From Paenibacillus sp. BSR1-1 (lineage in GTDB: Bacteria > Bacillota > Bacilli > Bacillales > Cytobacillaceae), in assembly GCF_030403775.1 (NCBI RefSeq), contig NZ_JAQMWQ010000003.1:248001-312000 (forward strand): DNA of 64,000 nt. The letters run 5' to 3'. This document shows positions 55,648 through 64,000 of this stretch, in pieces; within the stretch, counting starts at the first letter, position 1, and each line of letters begins with the position of its first letter. Below the pieces are notes generated by a model. The model searched no databases and had not been told where the DNA came from. It was given only the letters and a program-made list of their open reading frames with translations. A program made the translations under genes and the position numbers.

Positions 55648-56771
55648 GCCTTTTGCCTCCTGGAGATCAAGTAAACCAAAACTACTAGCATAAACTCAGC
55701 AGGGAAGCGAATATTGAGCCACAGTTTGACAATATAAAAAAATTGTCTTTGGTTAGTTATTGCTTGCAAAATAAGGGTAAGAACCCCCATTCCAATTAAG
55801 AACACAAATGTAAATAGTTTTTCCCTTTTTATATTAGTCTTAGCAGAAGTATTCTTTCCAATGAATACCCCTTCTAATAGTTTTAATCCAATATGCCAGG
55901 TGATAATCCCGAATAACAGTACCAATAAAAGGTATAAGCACAGAGTCAAATATAAAACCCGTTCGATGAAACCAAATTCCATCCTTAAAGAATCTGTAAT
56001 AAAGATCCATGGAAAGACAACATCGTTTACTCCATTAACACCTAAAAAGCCCATCGGGATGAAAAAGGTTGAGCAAAGGACAAAAATCCCAATAATAGGA
56101 AGAGTCCAGAGAACCTTTATAAGTTTTCTTGAATCAATGAACCGATTTACAATGGCCAAATTAATATATCCAATAAAAATATAAGTGGCTGCAGATATCG
56201 AACTGTAACTTGGAATTTGCCAAATAAAATGACCCATTCTTTTTATATGGTCAAAATAAAAGAATTTACTTGTGATGGCTTTAAATAGAATAAAAGCTAC
56301 CATAGGGGCAGCAATGACAATAATGATTTCTGTTAAATAAAGGATTGAATCGGTTTTCTTTGAAGCTCCAAAGATTATGATGAAAAGAAGGAACCCCAAT
56401 ATGAGTAGTAAGTTCATTTCAGGATTAAGATACAATTTGACTACATAACTGTAAGAAACTAAAGCAAATGTGCCCGATGCCATCCACATAATTCCCAAAA
56501 ATACTAAATACGGGTTACGAATATAGGCCGGAAATTTCTCGTGGAAGATTTCTGGAAGTCCTTTTTTGGGAAATCTGCTCATTCCAATGATAAATAAAAA
56601 GATAAATAAACTGCCGATGATTATGCTAATTACTATAGATATAATGGAGCCATGAAATCGATCTTGCACTAAAACCATCGGGACATTTAATATGATGTTC
56701 AACATCATTGTCAACATGACTATATAGAAAAAATGACGAGTCAAATTAGTGGTGTCCCCCTTTTGGGACAT
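55644..56771 (-). CDS. gerB: Spore germination receptor permease GerB
   Basis: 375 residues, ten membrane helices, the APC-like GerB/spore permease family; it probably binds the germinant. Two starts are possible: ATG at 56771, which overlaps gerA by 26 bases and lacks a ribosome site, or TTG at 56744, which follows GGGGG at fair distance and begins MTRHFFYIVM. Second gene of gerABC. Confidence 0.9.
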   Translation of the reverse strand: MSQKGDTTNLTRHFFYIVMLTMMLNIILNVPMVLVQDRFHGSIISIVISIIIGSLFIFLFIIGMSRFPKKGLPEIFHEKFPAYIRNPYLVFLGIMWMASGTFALVSYSYVVKLYLNPEMNLLLILGFLLFIIIFGASKKTDSILYLTEIIIVIAAPMVAFILFKAITSKFFYFDHIKRMGHFIWQIPSYSSISAATYIFIGYINLAIVNRFIDSRKLIKVLWTLPIIGIFVLCSTFFIPMGFLGVNGVNDVVFPWIFITDSLRMEFGFIERVLYLTLCLYLLLVLLFGIITWHIGLKLLEGVFIGKNTSAKTNIKREKLFTFVFLIGMGVLTLILQAITNQRQFFYIVKLWLNIRFPAEFMLVVLVYLISRRQKA

Positions 56772-58110
56772 TGGTTATGGTTTCAATCTTATCCGAAGAC
56801 CCCCATGATATCGATAAAAATGGAGTTCCGAAGCTTCGCATATCTACTAAAATGCATAATAGTACAATTACTCCGCCTACTAATCCGACCATACCAAAGA
56901 AACAGGCAAATAAGATTAAAGGATACCTGATACAGCGAATCGCAAAACTCATGGCGTTGACAGGGATCGTAAAGTTTGCAATTGCCACAAATGCTGTGAC
57001 GATAATCATGATAGAACTAACAAGCTGCGCCTGCTGCGCCGCTTGTCCAAGAATGAGTCCGCCTACGGTCGTAGCGGTTGGTCCAATTGCTTTTGGCAGT
57101 CGAATACTTGCTTCGACTAGCATTTCAACGGCTAACATCATAAAAAGAACCTCATAAAAGGATGGATATGGGACCCCCGACCTGCTTCCGGCAATTGTTA
57201 AAGTTAATTGTGACCTAAGTATTTCTGGATTATAGGACGTGATAGCAATATATAATGCAGGCAGGATTAATGTGACTAGAAGAGCCAAATAGCGAACTAC
57301 TATCATAAGCATTTTTATCCAAAAAGAATGAAATAAATCATCCATGGAAGAGATAAAATCAAAAAAAACGGCCGGAAGAATCAATGTGAATGGGGTACCA
57401 TTGATCAAAATAATAACTTTTCCTTCCGCCAGGTTCAGGACTGTTCTATCCGGCCTTTCCGTTATCATCATTGTAGGGAATAAATGAATCTTCCTTTTAT
57501 TTAAGGCATTTTCTAGTTGTCCTGCAGACTGAATAACATCTATATCGATTTTACTCAAACGATTTTTTACCTCGTTTATTACTATTGGATCTGCATAATT
57601 AACATCATAAAGAATGGCGATTTTGGTCTTTGATAATGTCCCAATTGATTGGTATTCAACCTTTAATTTTTCAGATGGGTACCTTTTTCTAATAAGTGCA
57701 AGGTTTGTATTTAAATTTTGTGTAAAAGCTTTCTGGGGGCCTTGAACAACCATTTCTACGGTTGCATCTTCTGGCTGGTTATTTAATACTGATATAACTT
57801 TATAAGAATAAATTTCGTTCGAAAAAAAGATTAGAACATTTCCTAATAATAACAAATTTGTAAGATCTTCTTGATTTTGTATGACTTGACAATGGGTTAA
57901 AGATAACAAGTGCAAAAGAAATTTACTTTCTTTTTCACATAACATCAATGGCTGGATAATATCGGTTTTAATTTTTTCTGCATCACATAGGTTTTGGATA
58001 TAAACCAGGTGTATTGGTTGGTTGTAATACTCAAAGGAATGTATGATCAGGTCCTTCGTTTCTTGTAATTGCTGCTTCAAGGTGTTAATAATTTTATTTT
58101 GAATTTTCAT
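56746..58110 (-). CDS. gerA: Spore germination protein GerA
   Basis: 454 residues with a soluble N-terminal domain (to about 240) carrying MMITERPDRTVLNLAEG and NGTPFTLILPAVFFDF, then four or five helices with GVPYPSFYEVLFM and ALTGI-like VNAMSFAIRCIRYPL. It forms, with GerB and GerC, a nutrient-sensing ion channel of spores. AAGGTG precedes the ATG. First gene of the operon; a forespore promoter was not identified. Confidence 0.92.
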   Translation of the reverse strand: MKIQNKIINTLKQQLQETKDLIIHSFEYYNQPIHLVYIQNLCDAEKIKTDIIQPLMLCEKESKFLLHLLSLTHCQVIQNQEDLTNLLLLGNVLIFFSNEIYSYKVISVLNNQPEDATVEMVVQGPQKAFTQNLNTNLALIRKRYPSEKLKVEYQSIGTLSKTKIAILYDVNYADPIVINEVKNRLSKIDIDVIQSAGQLENALNKRKIHLFPTMMITERPDRTVLNLAEGKVIILINGTPFTLILPAVFFDFISSMDDLFHSFWIKMLMIVVRYLALLVTLILPALYIAITSYNPEILRSQLTLTIAGSRSGVPYPSFYEVLFMMLAVEMLVEASIRLPKAIGPTATTVGGLILGQAAQQAQLVSSIMIIVTAFVAIANFTIPVNAMSFAIRCIRYPLILFACFFGMVGLVGGVIVLLCILVDMRSFGTPFLSISWGSSDKIETITNVPKGGHH

Positions 58111-58146
58111 ACATCCACACCTTTTTAAAAGTGAAGTTATTGTTTC

Positions 58147-58395
58147 TTATTTGCCAATTCCTAGCAATTTCCTGCCAGCGGCGGCTGCTACAGCCAACCG
58201 TATTTTATTAATAATTCGGCTCCGTCCTCTGCATATATTCCTGCTTCCGTCATTAGCTTCGTGAATTCCAAAGCTAAATCCCTTCTTTGAGAAACGGATG
58301 CACCAGCACCAAAATATCCAATGGATGGATAACGAGTCGTTTATATATTGAGTCCAAAGATTTGCGATTTCTGCTGATGGAAGTTCTGCGTTATG
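58147..58395 (-). pseudogene. Remnant of a DUF3231 gene
   Basis: Minus-strand pieces in two frames: NAELPSAEIANLWTQYIND, then GYFGAGASVSQRRDLA and LEFTKLMTEAGIYAEDGAEL, KYGWL-stop-QPPLA, ending ELANK-stop. These are the start of a domain and the C-terminus of DUF3231 proteins (compare EKGWMEQPPHA at the end of the gene at 61122). The middle is deleted and two stops interrupt it. The bases from 58396 to 58575 show nothing identifiable. Confidence 0.75.
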
Positions 58396-58578
58396 CTAAT
58401 ATTTTCCACTTAAAAGCCTCCATAAAAGTAGATATATTTGTATACTTCACCTTTTAATAAGTTATTAGCCTAACTTTTTCTTTCCTATCGAAAGAAATAT
58501 GTTTTATAGTTCCTTGAATAAATTTCCATTTATATGGAAAAATATATCTTACATCATGAAGTACAACATCGAAAAAAG

Positions 58579-58599
58579 GTCTGGGAATTATCCCAGACC
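58579..58599 (-). terminator. Terminator of the 46-residue protein gene
   Basis: GGTCTGGGA pairs with TCCCAGACC; the A6 tract to the left gives a T-run on the minus strand. Confidence 0.8.
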
Positions 58600-58621
58600 A
58601 ACTCACACTATCAATTTTTTA

Positions 58622-58762
58622 TTAACTCTTTTGAACTTGATCCACTTGATTGTTTCCATATCCAGGGACACTGCCCGCATGCTCTTTATGATATTTTGTT
58701 CCTGAACCCTGCTGGTATTTACCTTTTTGGTTCTCATTTCTGTTTCGTTGTTGATTTGACAT
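58622..58762 (-). CDS. Small hydrophilic protein, probably spore-associated
   Basis: 46 residues, from MSNQQRNRNENQKGKYQQGS to QVDQVQKS, rich in Gln, Asn and Lys with no hydrophobic core. GGAGGT lies nine bases before the ATG at 58762 and a terminator follows. The composition resembles minor small acid-soluble spore proteins, and the neighbours are spore genes, but I cannot name the family. Too short for most gene-length cut-offs. Confidence 0.65.
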   Translation of the reverse strand: MSNQQRNRNENQKGKYQQGSGTKYHKEHAGSVPGYGNNQVDQVQKS

Positions 58763-58822
58763 GAATATCTACCTCCAAAGTTGAAGAAGGTGAGCATGTT
58801 CTATTGCCCATCCTTCTATTTA

Positions 58823-58996
58823 CTAACGACGATGTTCAATAAGGTCATATACTCCCAAAACGATGTGAGCTAATCCGAAACCAAAAACGGTATTGGCAAT
58901 CATTTTATTTGTCCCCCGTTTTTGTTTTAATGCATATCCAGTCGCGGTTACGGCTGAGCCTAATGCAGTTGGTATTAAACCTTCTCGAATATTCAT
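58823..58996 (-). CDS. Small membrane protein of unknown function
   Basis: 57 residues from the ATG at 58996, seven bases after GGGGG. Two hydrophobic stretches (about 5-22 and 35-50) flank a basic loop KQKRGTNK. The product ends DLIEHRR. Family not recognised; asparagine-rich spore proteins and holins can be excluded by composition. Confidence 0.6.
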   Translation of the reverse strand: MNIREGLIPTALGSAVTATGYALKQKRGTNKMIANTVFGFGLAHIVLGVYDLIEHRR

Positions 58997-59115
58997 GTAT
59001 AATCCCCCTACATCGAAGTTAGAAAATGGTGTCAATTCACCATTTTTAGTGTTGCCTTAAAGGATGCATGTATGCTTATTCCAGGTGTTTTAAATATCTA
59101 TAAGATAGTACCAGT

Positions 59116-60144
59116 CTATGTGAAATATTCCAATTTTGCATTTGGGAAAAACTTTTCCATATAGCCGTATAGGTGGGTTTTTAAATCCTCTTCTTCTTCT
59201 TTTTGATAAATGTATTTGCCAATCCCATATTTCCCCCATTTATATCTTCTTTTTTCTTCATCCAATTCTAATTTTGTCATCGGATAGTTTTTTTCAATTA
59301 CTTTTTTTGCCGGTTTGGTAAAACGATGTTGAATAAATTCGAAGGTTAAGTCCTCCTTAGCCTCCGGAGGCAATTCTGCTTCCAAACGTTCAAACATATG
59401 TTTATACCCTTCCTCCCACCCCTCATGCAGGTAAATGGGAGCAACAATGAACCCAAGCGGATAACCGGCTCTTGCGACTTTTCCTGCTGCTTCAATCCTT
59501 TTAGCCAATGGCGAGGTCCCCGGCTCAAAGTTTTTAATGACATAATCGGCGTTAACACTAAATCTAAATCTTGTTCTCCCATTATGTTGCGCATCAAGGA
59601 GATGATCCACATGATGAAATTTCGTTACAAATCTAAGTTTTCCAAGTTCTGATTTTCCAAAATGCTCAATGGCTCTTTTTAACGTATGGGTTAAGTGATC
59701 AATCCCCACAATATCGGAGGTACAGGAGGCCTCAAACCTTGTCAGTTCCGGAGCCCGCTCCTCCATGTATTTATCGGCAGCTTCCAGAATCTCCTCGACA
59801 TTCACGTATGTTCGGATATATGGTTTACTGCCCATTGTTGTTTGTAAATAACAATAGTGACAATGCCCCATACATCCGGTCGCGAATGGGATGGCATACT
59901 CTGCTGAAGGCTTAGAAGTATCGAATTTCAATGTTTTTCTTATTCCAACCACCAGTGTTGACTTTGCAACTCGATATCTTTGGAAGTCATTGTCACCGGG
60001 CAAATTTCTAACTTGATTATGGGATGTGGTATATCGGATTTCGACATCCATTTTTTCGAATTTTTCTAAAAGTTCTTTTCCTAATGGATAGTCCAGTGCA
60101 TCCGGCTCAAAGTAAACCAATTTAGGCGTGAAAGGGTTATTCAT
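59116..60144 (-). CDS. splB: Spore photoproduct lyase
   Basis: Radical SAM enzyme that splits the spore photoproduct (a thymine dimer) in DNA during germination. 342 residues, the normal length. The cluster motif CMGHCHYC (CxxxCxxC) is at about residues 91-98 and the catalytic Cys in EASCTSDIVG at about 141. GGGAGG precedes the ATG, which overlaps the splA stop by four bases. uvsE, another UV repair gene, lies about 2.5 kb away. Confidence 0.97.
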   Translation of the reverse strand: MNNPFTPKLVYFEPDALDYPLGKELLEKFEKMDVEIRYTTSHNQVRNLPGDNDFQRYRVAKSTLVVGIRKTLKFDTSKPSAEYAIPFATGCMGHCHYCYLQTTMGSKPYIRTYVNVEEILEAADKYMEERAPELTRFEASCTSDIVGIDHLTHTLKRAIEHFGKSELGKLRFVTKFHHVDHLLDAQHNGRTRFRFSVNADYVIKNFEPGTSPLAKRIEAAGKVARAGYPLGFIVAPIYLHEGWEEGYKHMFERLEAELPPEAKEDLTFEFIQHRFTKPAKKVIEKNYPMTKLELDEEKRRYKWGKYGIGKYIYQKEEEEDLKTHLYGYMEKFFPNAKLEYFT

Positions 60145-60392
60145 TCCAACCTCCCTTCTGAAGCACTGCCATAATAATAATCAAAGGCTTGATTTGCCTC
60201 TTCTTCTGTAGAATAAACTGCCATATCATTGGAAAGCGGGTAATAGGTTTCGTACAAAAATAACGCTAATTCATTGGGCTGTTCAGGATTATTGACAACT
60301 GCAGCAGCTTGGATGTTTGCAACATCCTGTGTATGGGGATTTCGGTAAAAAACATAAACAATATCACCAGCATGGTAATTTTGACTTTCCAT
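60141..60392 (-). CDS. splA: Regulator SplA
   Basis: 83 residues from the ATG at 60392 behind AAAAGGTGATGG. The product fits the small SplA family, a TRAP-like protein that lowers splB expression in B. subtilis: HAGDIVYVFYRNPHTQDVA and YPLSNDMAVYSTEEEA. First gene of splAB. A forespore (sigma G) promoter is expected but was not delimited. Confidence 0.92.
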   Translation of the reverse strand: MESQNYHAGDIVYVFYRNPHTQDVANIQAAAVVNNPEQPNELALFLYETYYPLSNDMAVYSTEEEANQAFDYYYGSASEGRLE

Positions 60393-60562
60393 TCCATCAC
60401 CTTTTCTTCTTCGCAATTAACCATTTGTAACTCATTATTAAAATTTTTCCCTTTTCGCAGCTAATATTATGTTTTCTTGATAATGGAAATTAATGATCGA
60501 TTAGTATAGGTTAGTTAATTATGAGGAAATTAATATTGACTTTGAAAAAAGGAGCGGAATCC

Positions 60563-60985
60563 ATGAACGATCAAAATTTAAAAGAGAAGGTTATCAAGAT
60601 TATCTCTGATCACAAAACCGGTGTCCTTTCATCGGTCGAAAATAATAAGCCCCATTCACGCTATATGACGTTCTACAATGATGACCTTACCCTGTATACA
60701 CCTACAAAAAAGGATACTGAAAAAATTGAAGAAATCGAGAAGAACTCATCCGTCTCTGTCTTATTAGGTTATGAAAAGAATGGACAAAGCGACGCCTATG
60801 TAGAAATCCTTGGAACATCTAGCATTAATGAGTCACAGAATCTTAAAAAGCAATATTGGGATGAATCATTCAATCAATGGTTCGAAGGCCCAGAAGATCC
60901 GAACTATGTGTTTCTTCAAATCGTGCCTGAAACTGTCCGGATCTTAAATCTTCATGGTGAACCGCCACAAGAAATTACTATATAA
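60563..60985 (+). CDS. Pyridoxamine-phosphate-oxidase-like protein (general stress protein 26 type)
   Basis: 140 residues from the ATG at 60563, eight bases after AAGGAG. A split-barrel flavin-binding fold: TGVLSSVENNKPHSRYMTFYND, then DLTLYTPTKKDTEKIEEI and VEILGTSSI. Family members bind FMN, FAD or F420 and are linked to stress; the substrate is unknown. Single gene, divergent from splA. Confidence 0.82.
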   Translation: MNDQNLKEKVIKIISDHKTGVLSSVENNKPHSRYMTFYNDDLTLYTPTKKDTEKIEEIEKNSSVSVLLGYEKNGQSDAYVEILGTSSINESQNLKKQYWDESFNQWFEGPEDPNYVFLQIVPETVRILNLHGEPPQEITI

Positions 60986-61121
60986 ATCCATTTGGCTCTT
61001 TTTACTGATTATTTCAAATCTCAGTTAATAAAGCGCTCTTCCTGTTGAAGAGGTTTTACTGCCGAGTATAATACAATCTGAAGAGAATACGATCCTAAAG
61101 CGTGCATGAAGAGGAGTATCC

Positions 61122-62156
61122 ATGAAAACAATTAAGCCAATTAAATTAGGTTCCTACAAAGAAGAGATTAGCGAACAATTAACTTCTGCAGAAATGGGGA
61201 AACTTTGGGCTACCTATATGGGAAACAGCATGTCAACATGCATTTTAAGTTATTATCTCCAACATGTGGAAGATAAGGATATTAAAACGTTATTAGAAAA
61301 TGCATTAAGGCTAAGCCTAGAATTTATGAATACAACGAAAGGAATTTTTGAAAAGGAGAACTACCCTATTCCTAAAGGTTTTGGGGATGAGGACGTTAAC
61401 CTTGGAGCTCCCCGTTTATATCAAGATCAATACTATGTTCATTATCTGAAATACGCTGGAAAAGCAGGTATGAGTATCTATAACGTTGCAATTCCTCTTG
61501 TCATTAGAAAGGATGTTAAAGAATTCTTTAGATACTGTATGGATGCCACAATGGACTTAATGGAGCAAATCAATGAAATTTTAATGAATAAGGGATTTAT
61601 TATGAAACCTCCTTTAATTCCAATACCTGAAAAGGTGGAATTTGTTCATCAGGACTTTTTAAATGGTTTCCTGGGACATGTCCGTTCTTTACATGCCTTA
61701 GAAATTGCCCACCTTTACGACAATATTGAAAATAATGTAACGAGCAAGGCACTCATTTTGTCATTTGCACAAGTGGTAAAGGATGAAAAGATTCGGAAAT
61801 TGTTTGAATGGGGCAGGGAAATGACCACCACAAGTATTGAACACTATATGAAAATGCTACATAATGAAAATTTACCTACTCCTTCTTTTTTGGACGATTT
61901 GGTGACAGCATCAACTTATTCACCATTTTCAGATAAATTAATGCTATTTCATAAAATGGATATGTTTTCAATGAAAATAAGAGCATTTGGTAATTCAGCT
62001 GCAGTTAACGGAAGGCATGATATTGCGCTAATGTATTCCAAGTCGTTAATGAAAATCGGACAATTTGTTGAAGCGGCAGCAAAAATTTTTGTTGAAAAAG
62101 GCTGGATGGAACAACCTCCGCATGCAGTAGATAGAAAAAAATTAGCATCTGAATGA
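61122..62156 (+). CDS. DUF3231-family protein, two-domain
   Basis: 344 residues made of two similar helical halves (about 1-170 and 180-340), each of ferritin-like DUF3231 form: LTSAEMGKLWATYMGNSMST opens the first, and FLNGFLGHVRSLHALEI the second. It ends WMEQPPHAVDRKKL. GAGGAG lies before the ATG. Together with the gene at 53934 and the remnant at 58147, this makes three members within 8 kb, on both sides of the ger and spl genes. Function unknown. Confidence 0.8.
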   Translation: MKTIKPIKLGSYKEEISEQLTSAEMGKLWATYMGNSMSTCILSYYLQHVEDKDIKTLLENALRLSLEFMNTTKGIFEKENYPIPKGFGDEDVNLGAPRLYQDQYYVHYLKYAGKAGMSIYNVAIPLVIRKDVKEFFRYCMDATMDLMEQINEILMNKGFIMKPPLIPIPEKVEFVHQDFLNGFLGHVRSLHALEIAHLYDNIENNVTSKALILSFAQVVKDEKIRKLFEWGREMTTTSIEHYMKMLHNENLPTPSFLDDLVTASTYSPFSDKLMLFHKMDMFSMKIRAFGNSAAVNGRHDIALMYSKSLMKIGQFVEAAAKIFVEKGWMEQPPHAVDRKKLASE

Positions 62157-62168
62157 GGTAAAACAAAT

Positions 62169-62614
62169 GTGAATCCAAATGAAAAATTATTATGGAGCAT
62201 TGCTTTCCCTGGTTTTGGTCAATTGCTTAATGGGAAGTATGTAAAAGGTATCCTCTTTATCTTTTTAGAATTTATGATCAACATCCGTTCACATTTTAAC
62301 GAAGTAATCATGCTTAGTTTTAATGGGGAAATTGAAAAGACATTTCTTCGCACTGAATTCCAATGGCTAATGTTTTATCCTTGTGTTTATTTTTTTGCCA
62401 TGTGGGATGCATATAATGATGCAGGTGGAGGCAAAGAACCTTATTCATTTCTGCCATTTGCACTTTCAGCCTTTTTTGTCACTGTGGGGCTTATCTTTTC
62501 AGCAAAAAAAAGGTATTCGGGATGCTGCTTGGAACAGTCTGGTTTCCAATGTTAGGTGTGATTCCTGGGGTTTTTATAGGGATATTAATGAAAAAAGTAT
62601 TAAGAAGAGAATAA
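62169..62614 (+). pseudogene. Membrane protein gene with a frameshift in a poly-A tract
   Basis: Starts with GTG at 62169, nine bases after GAGGT, and gives MNPNEKLLWSIAFPGFGQLL, three helices, and FSAKK. After an A8 tract (62504-62511) the open frame ends in an unrelated tail at 62555, but the next frame continues as VFGMLLGTVWFPMLG, VIPGVFIGILMKKVL and stops at 62614. One added A restores about 148 residues with four helices. Terminator follows at the restored stop, supporting this end. Either a recent frameshift, slippage, or a homopolymer error. Function unknown. Confidence 0.75.
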
Positions 62615-62640
62615 AGCTTGGCGAATGCCAAGCTTTTTTT
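62613..62640. terminator. Bidirectional terminator between the membrane gene and uvsE
   Basis: AAAGCTTGGC pairs with GCCAAGCTTT around GAAT, followed by a T-run. Confidence 0.88.
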
Positions 62641-62642
62641 GC

Positions 62643-63608
62643 CTATTTCAACAGAAAAGAAGAGCCATCAATGACTTCTACATCCCCTCGAGCTCTTATT
62701 TCCTCCATTAAATGAAAAAGTGCCTCATCTTTTCTTTTGGCTTCAATCATACAATCAATTTGTTTGATGCTCCCTTTTATTACATTTAAGAAATCAAAGA
62801 ACATGTTATTGTCAACATAGTCGGAATGGTGGCGAAATTCTTTTTGGCTTTTTGGACTTGAAATATGCATTTTTATGGGCAGCGGAGAATACTTCCATGT
62901 ATGAATGATCCGCTCCCAATTCACCTCCCAGTTTGGATTCTCATGATGGGCAAGGTGATGATGATAATCGAAAACGAGCGGTATTTCTAATTTTTCACAT
63001 AAATAAAGAGTATCTTCAAGGGTAAAGGAAGTATCATCATTTTCAAGCATGATCATTTTTTGAATCGATCTAGGTACAGCCATCCAATTATCAACAAAGC
63101 GTTCCAGTGATGTTTCAGTTTCTTTATAGTTCCCGCCAACATGCATGACACAGCGGTGAGTTGGGTCAATCCCCATTCCCTTTAATAATAAATAATGCAG
63201 CTTTAAGGTTTTGATTGAATTCTTTAAGATGTGGTCCTGCTGGGAATTAAGTAAAACAAAATGATCTGGGTGGAAATCAACTCTCATCCTATGCTTTTTG
63301 ACAAACTCACCAACTTCATGCAAACTTCTTTTTAGTGGTTTCATATAGTCCCAATCAAGCAGTTCTTCATGATTGGCTAAAGGGATTAATCGGGAGGTTA
63401 GCCGATAAAAATGAATGTCAGAAGCGGCATTATGCTTAAGGATACGTAATGTATTATGCAAATTTTCAAGTGATATTCGCTCTAATTTGCGAATTGCAGC
63501 CTCCCGATCATCAATTTTCTGGAATTGGGCGAAGGTCATTGTTTTGGAAGGGGAAGCGTTTTTCAGTTCCATGCTCATAGCTACATAACCGAGACGTACA
63601 ATTGTCAT
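62643..63608 (-). CDS. uvsE: UV DNA damage endonuclease
   Basis: Nicks DNA 5' to UV photoproducts, using a metal-dependent TIM barrel. 321 residues; conserved segments RLGYVAMSM at the start, RVDFHPDHFVLL, MHVGGNYKE, MLENDD and VFDYHHHLAHH hold the metal-binding His, Glu and Asp. GAGGTG lies before the ATG. Close to splAB, it makes this end of the window a UV-repair cluster for spores. Confidence 0.95.
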   Translation of the reverse strand: MTIVRLGYVAMSMELKNASPSKTMTFAQFQKIDDREAAIRKLERISLENLHNTLRILKHNAASDIHFYRLTSRLIPLANHEELLDWDYMKPLKRSLHEVGEFVKKHRMRVDFHPDHFVLLNSQQDHILKNSIKTLKLHYLLLKGMGIDPTHRCVMHVGGNYKETETSLERFVDNWMAVPRSIQKMIMLENDDTSFTLEDTLYLCEKLEIPLVFDYHHHLAHHENPNWEVNWERIIHTWKYSPLPIKMHISSPKSQKEFRHHSDYVDNNMFFDFLNVIKGSIKQIDCMIEAKRKDEALFHLMEEIRARGDVEVIDGSSFLLK

Positions 63609-63634
63609 TTGTTCACCTCATCAATGATTTAGAG

Positions 63635-63665
63635 AAAAAATAGCCTGTTCCATTTGGAACAGGCT
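63635..63665 (-). terminator. Terminator of the HAD gene
   Basis: AGCCTGTTCC pairs with GGAACAGGCT around ATTT; on the minus strand a T-run follows. Confidence 0.85.
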
Positions 63666-63672
63666 GATAATA

Positions 63673-64000
63673 TTAAACTTCCCTTTTTTCTATTTCGCAC
63701 TCTAAAATAATAGAGAAATCTGACCAATTTACAATTCGCGGTAAATCCAAATCTCGATTATAGGATTGATCTCTTACAATAAGTTTTGTTGATTCTTGAA
63801 GTAGTGTATTTAGAACTGCCGGCTTATCATCGAAGTAATAATCCAGTTTTAAATTTTTGATGATGTCCACTTTTTCATGATCCTGCATCCCGTAGAAAAA
63901 ACGATCATCACGGATGGGAAAACCCCGTTCCTTCATCCATTCCATTGTCTGGTCCCGATACCCCTTTGGCCTTGAGGTAATGTAATAGATCTCATGCCCT
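63673..64000 (-). CDS. HAD-like 5'-nucleotidase (partial, cut by the window edge)
   Basis: The frame runs open from the window edge: GHEIYYITSRPKGYRDQTME, then WMKERGFPI and KNLKLDYYFDDKPAVLN. ITSRP (motif II Ser/Thr region) and YFDDKP (motif with Asp) fit the NT5C/YqfW group of HAD hydrolases. The ATG at 63945 is internal; the true start and the catalytic DxD motif lie beyond base 64000. Substrate unknown. Confidence 0.75.
   Translation of the reverse strand, partial: GHEIYYITSRPKGYRDQTMEWMKERGFPIRDDRFFYGMQDHEKVDIIKNLKLDYYFDDKPAVLNTLLQESTKLIVRDQSYNRDLDLPRIVNWSDFSIILECEIEKREV

Overview
The window looks like chromosomal DNA of an aerobic, endospore-forming Bacillaceae member (Bacillus, Neobacillus or a close relative). 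The evidence is two small acid-soluble spore protein genes beside aconitase, a gerABC germination operon, spore photoproduct lyase, low-GC intergenic DNA with AGGAGG ribosome sites, Bce- and Lnr-type antibiotic-sensing modules, a guanine riboswitch on xpt-pbuX and Pho boxes. The species cannot be named from sequence alone.

Layout. 0-4 kb: aconitase, sspO, sspP and a small coiled-coil gene. 4-7.4 kb: a selenocysteine locus made of selA, an Hsp20-like gene, a 79-residue SelW/Rdx selenoprotein and selD. Both the SelW-like gene and selD are read through an in-frame UGA followed by a hairpin, so ordinary gene calling breaks or misses them. selB and the Sec tRNA gene were not seen. 7.6-13.5 kb: threonine catabolism (tdh-kbl) and an acyl-CoA carboxyltransferase/acyl-CoA ligase pair behind a perfect 16-bp palindrome. 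13.7-16.5 kb: riboswitch-xpt-pbuX, a GerPF-like gene and an ABC-F gene fragment. 16.6-19.9 kb: a PhnDCE-like ABC transporter with a fused double permease, which I read as a possible selenium oxyanion importer. 20-24.5 kb: a Bce-type peptide-antibiotic module whose ATPase gene carries one nonsense codon. 24.7-27.8 kb: an MFS exporter, a small secreted or anchored protein and selO.

28-46.5 kb: a phosphate-starvation island with an orphan pstS, phoP, a short phoR, a multicopper oxidase, PhoX phosphatase, a beta-propeller phosphoesterase, a DedA-PAP2 fusion and two large RND exporters. Five promoters in it carry Pho boxes with exact 11-bp phasing. A decayed piece of a second phoP lies directly before phoR, and the promoter block of phoX recurs before the intact phoP, so the island has been duplicated and partly deleted.

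46.5-48.8 kb: a PrsW-type membrane protease gene, three tandem 113-bp repeats built on 21-bp sub-units, and a broken HTH regulator with a small downstream ORF. 48.8-53.9 kb: an Lnr-type module (NarL regulator, DesK-like kinase, ABC-2 exporter). 53.9-64 kb: spore functions and UV repair (DUF3231 proteins, gerABC, splAB, uvsE) ending in a HAD phosphatase gene cut by the window edge.

Main points for follow-up: the two recoded selenoproteins and the transporter near them, the rearranged Pho island, and the 113-bp tandem array. Several genes are broken by one base (bceA, the XRE regulator, the membrane gene at 62.2 kb); true decay and assembly error cannot be told apart here.
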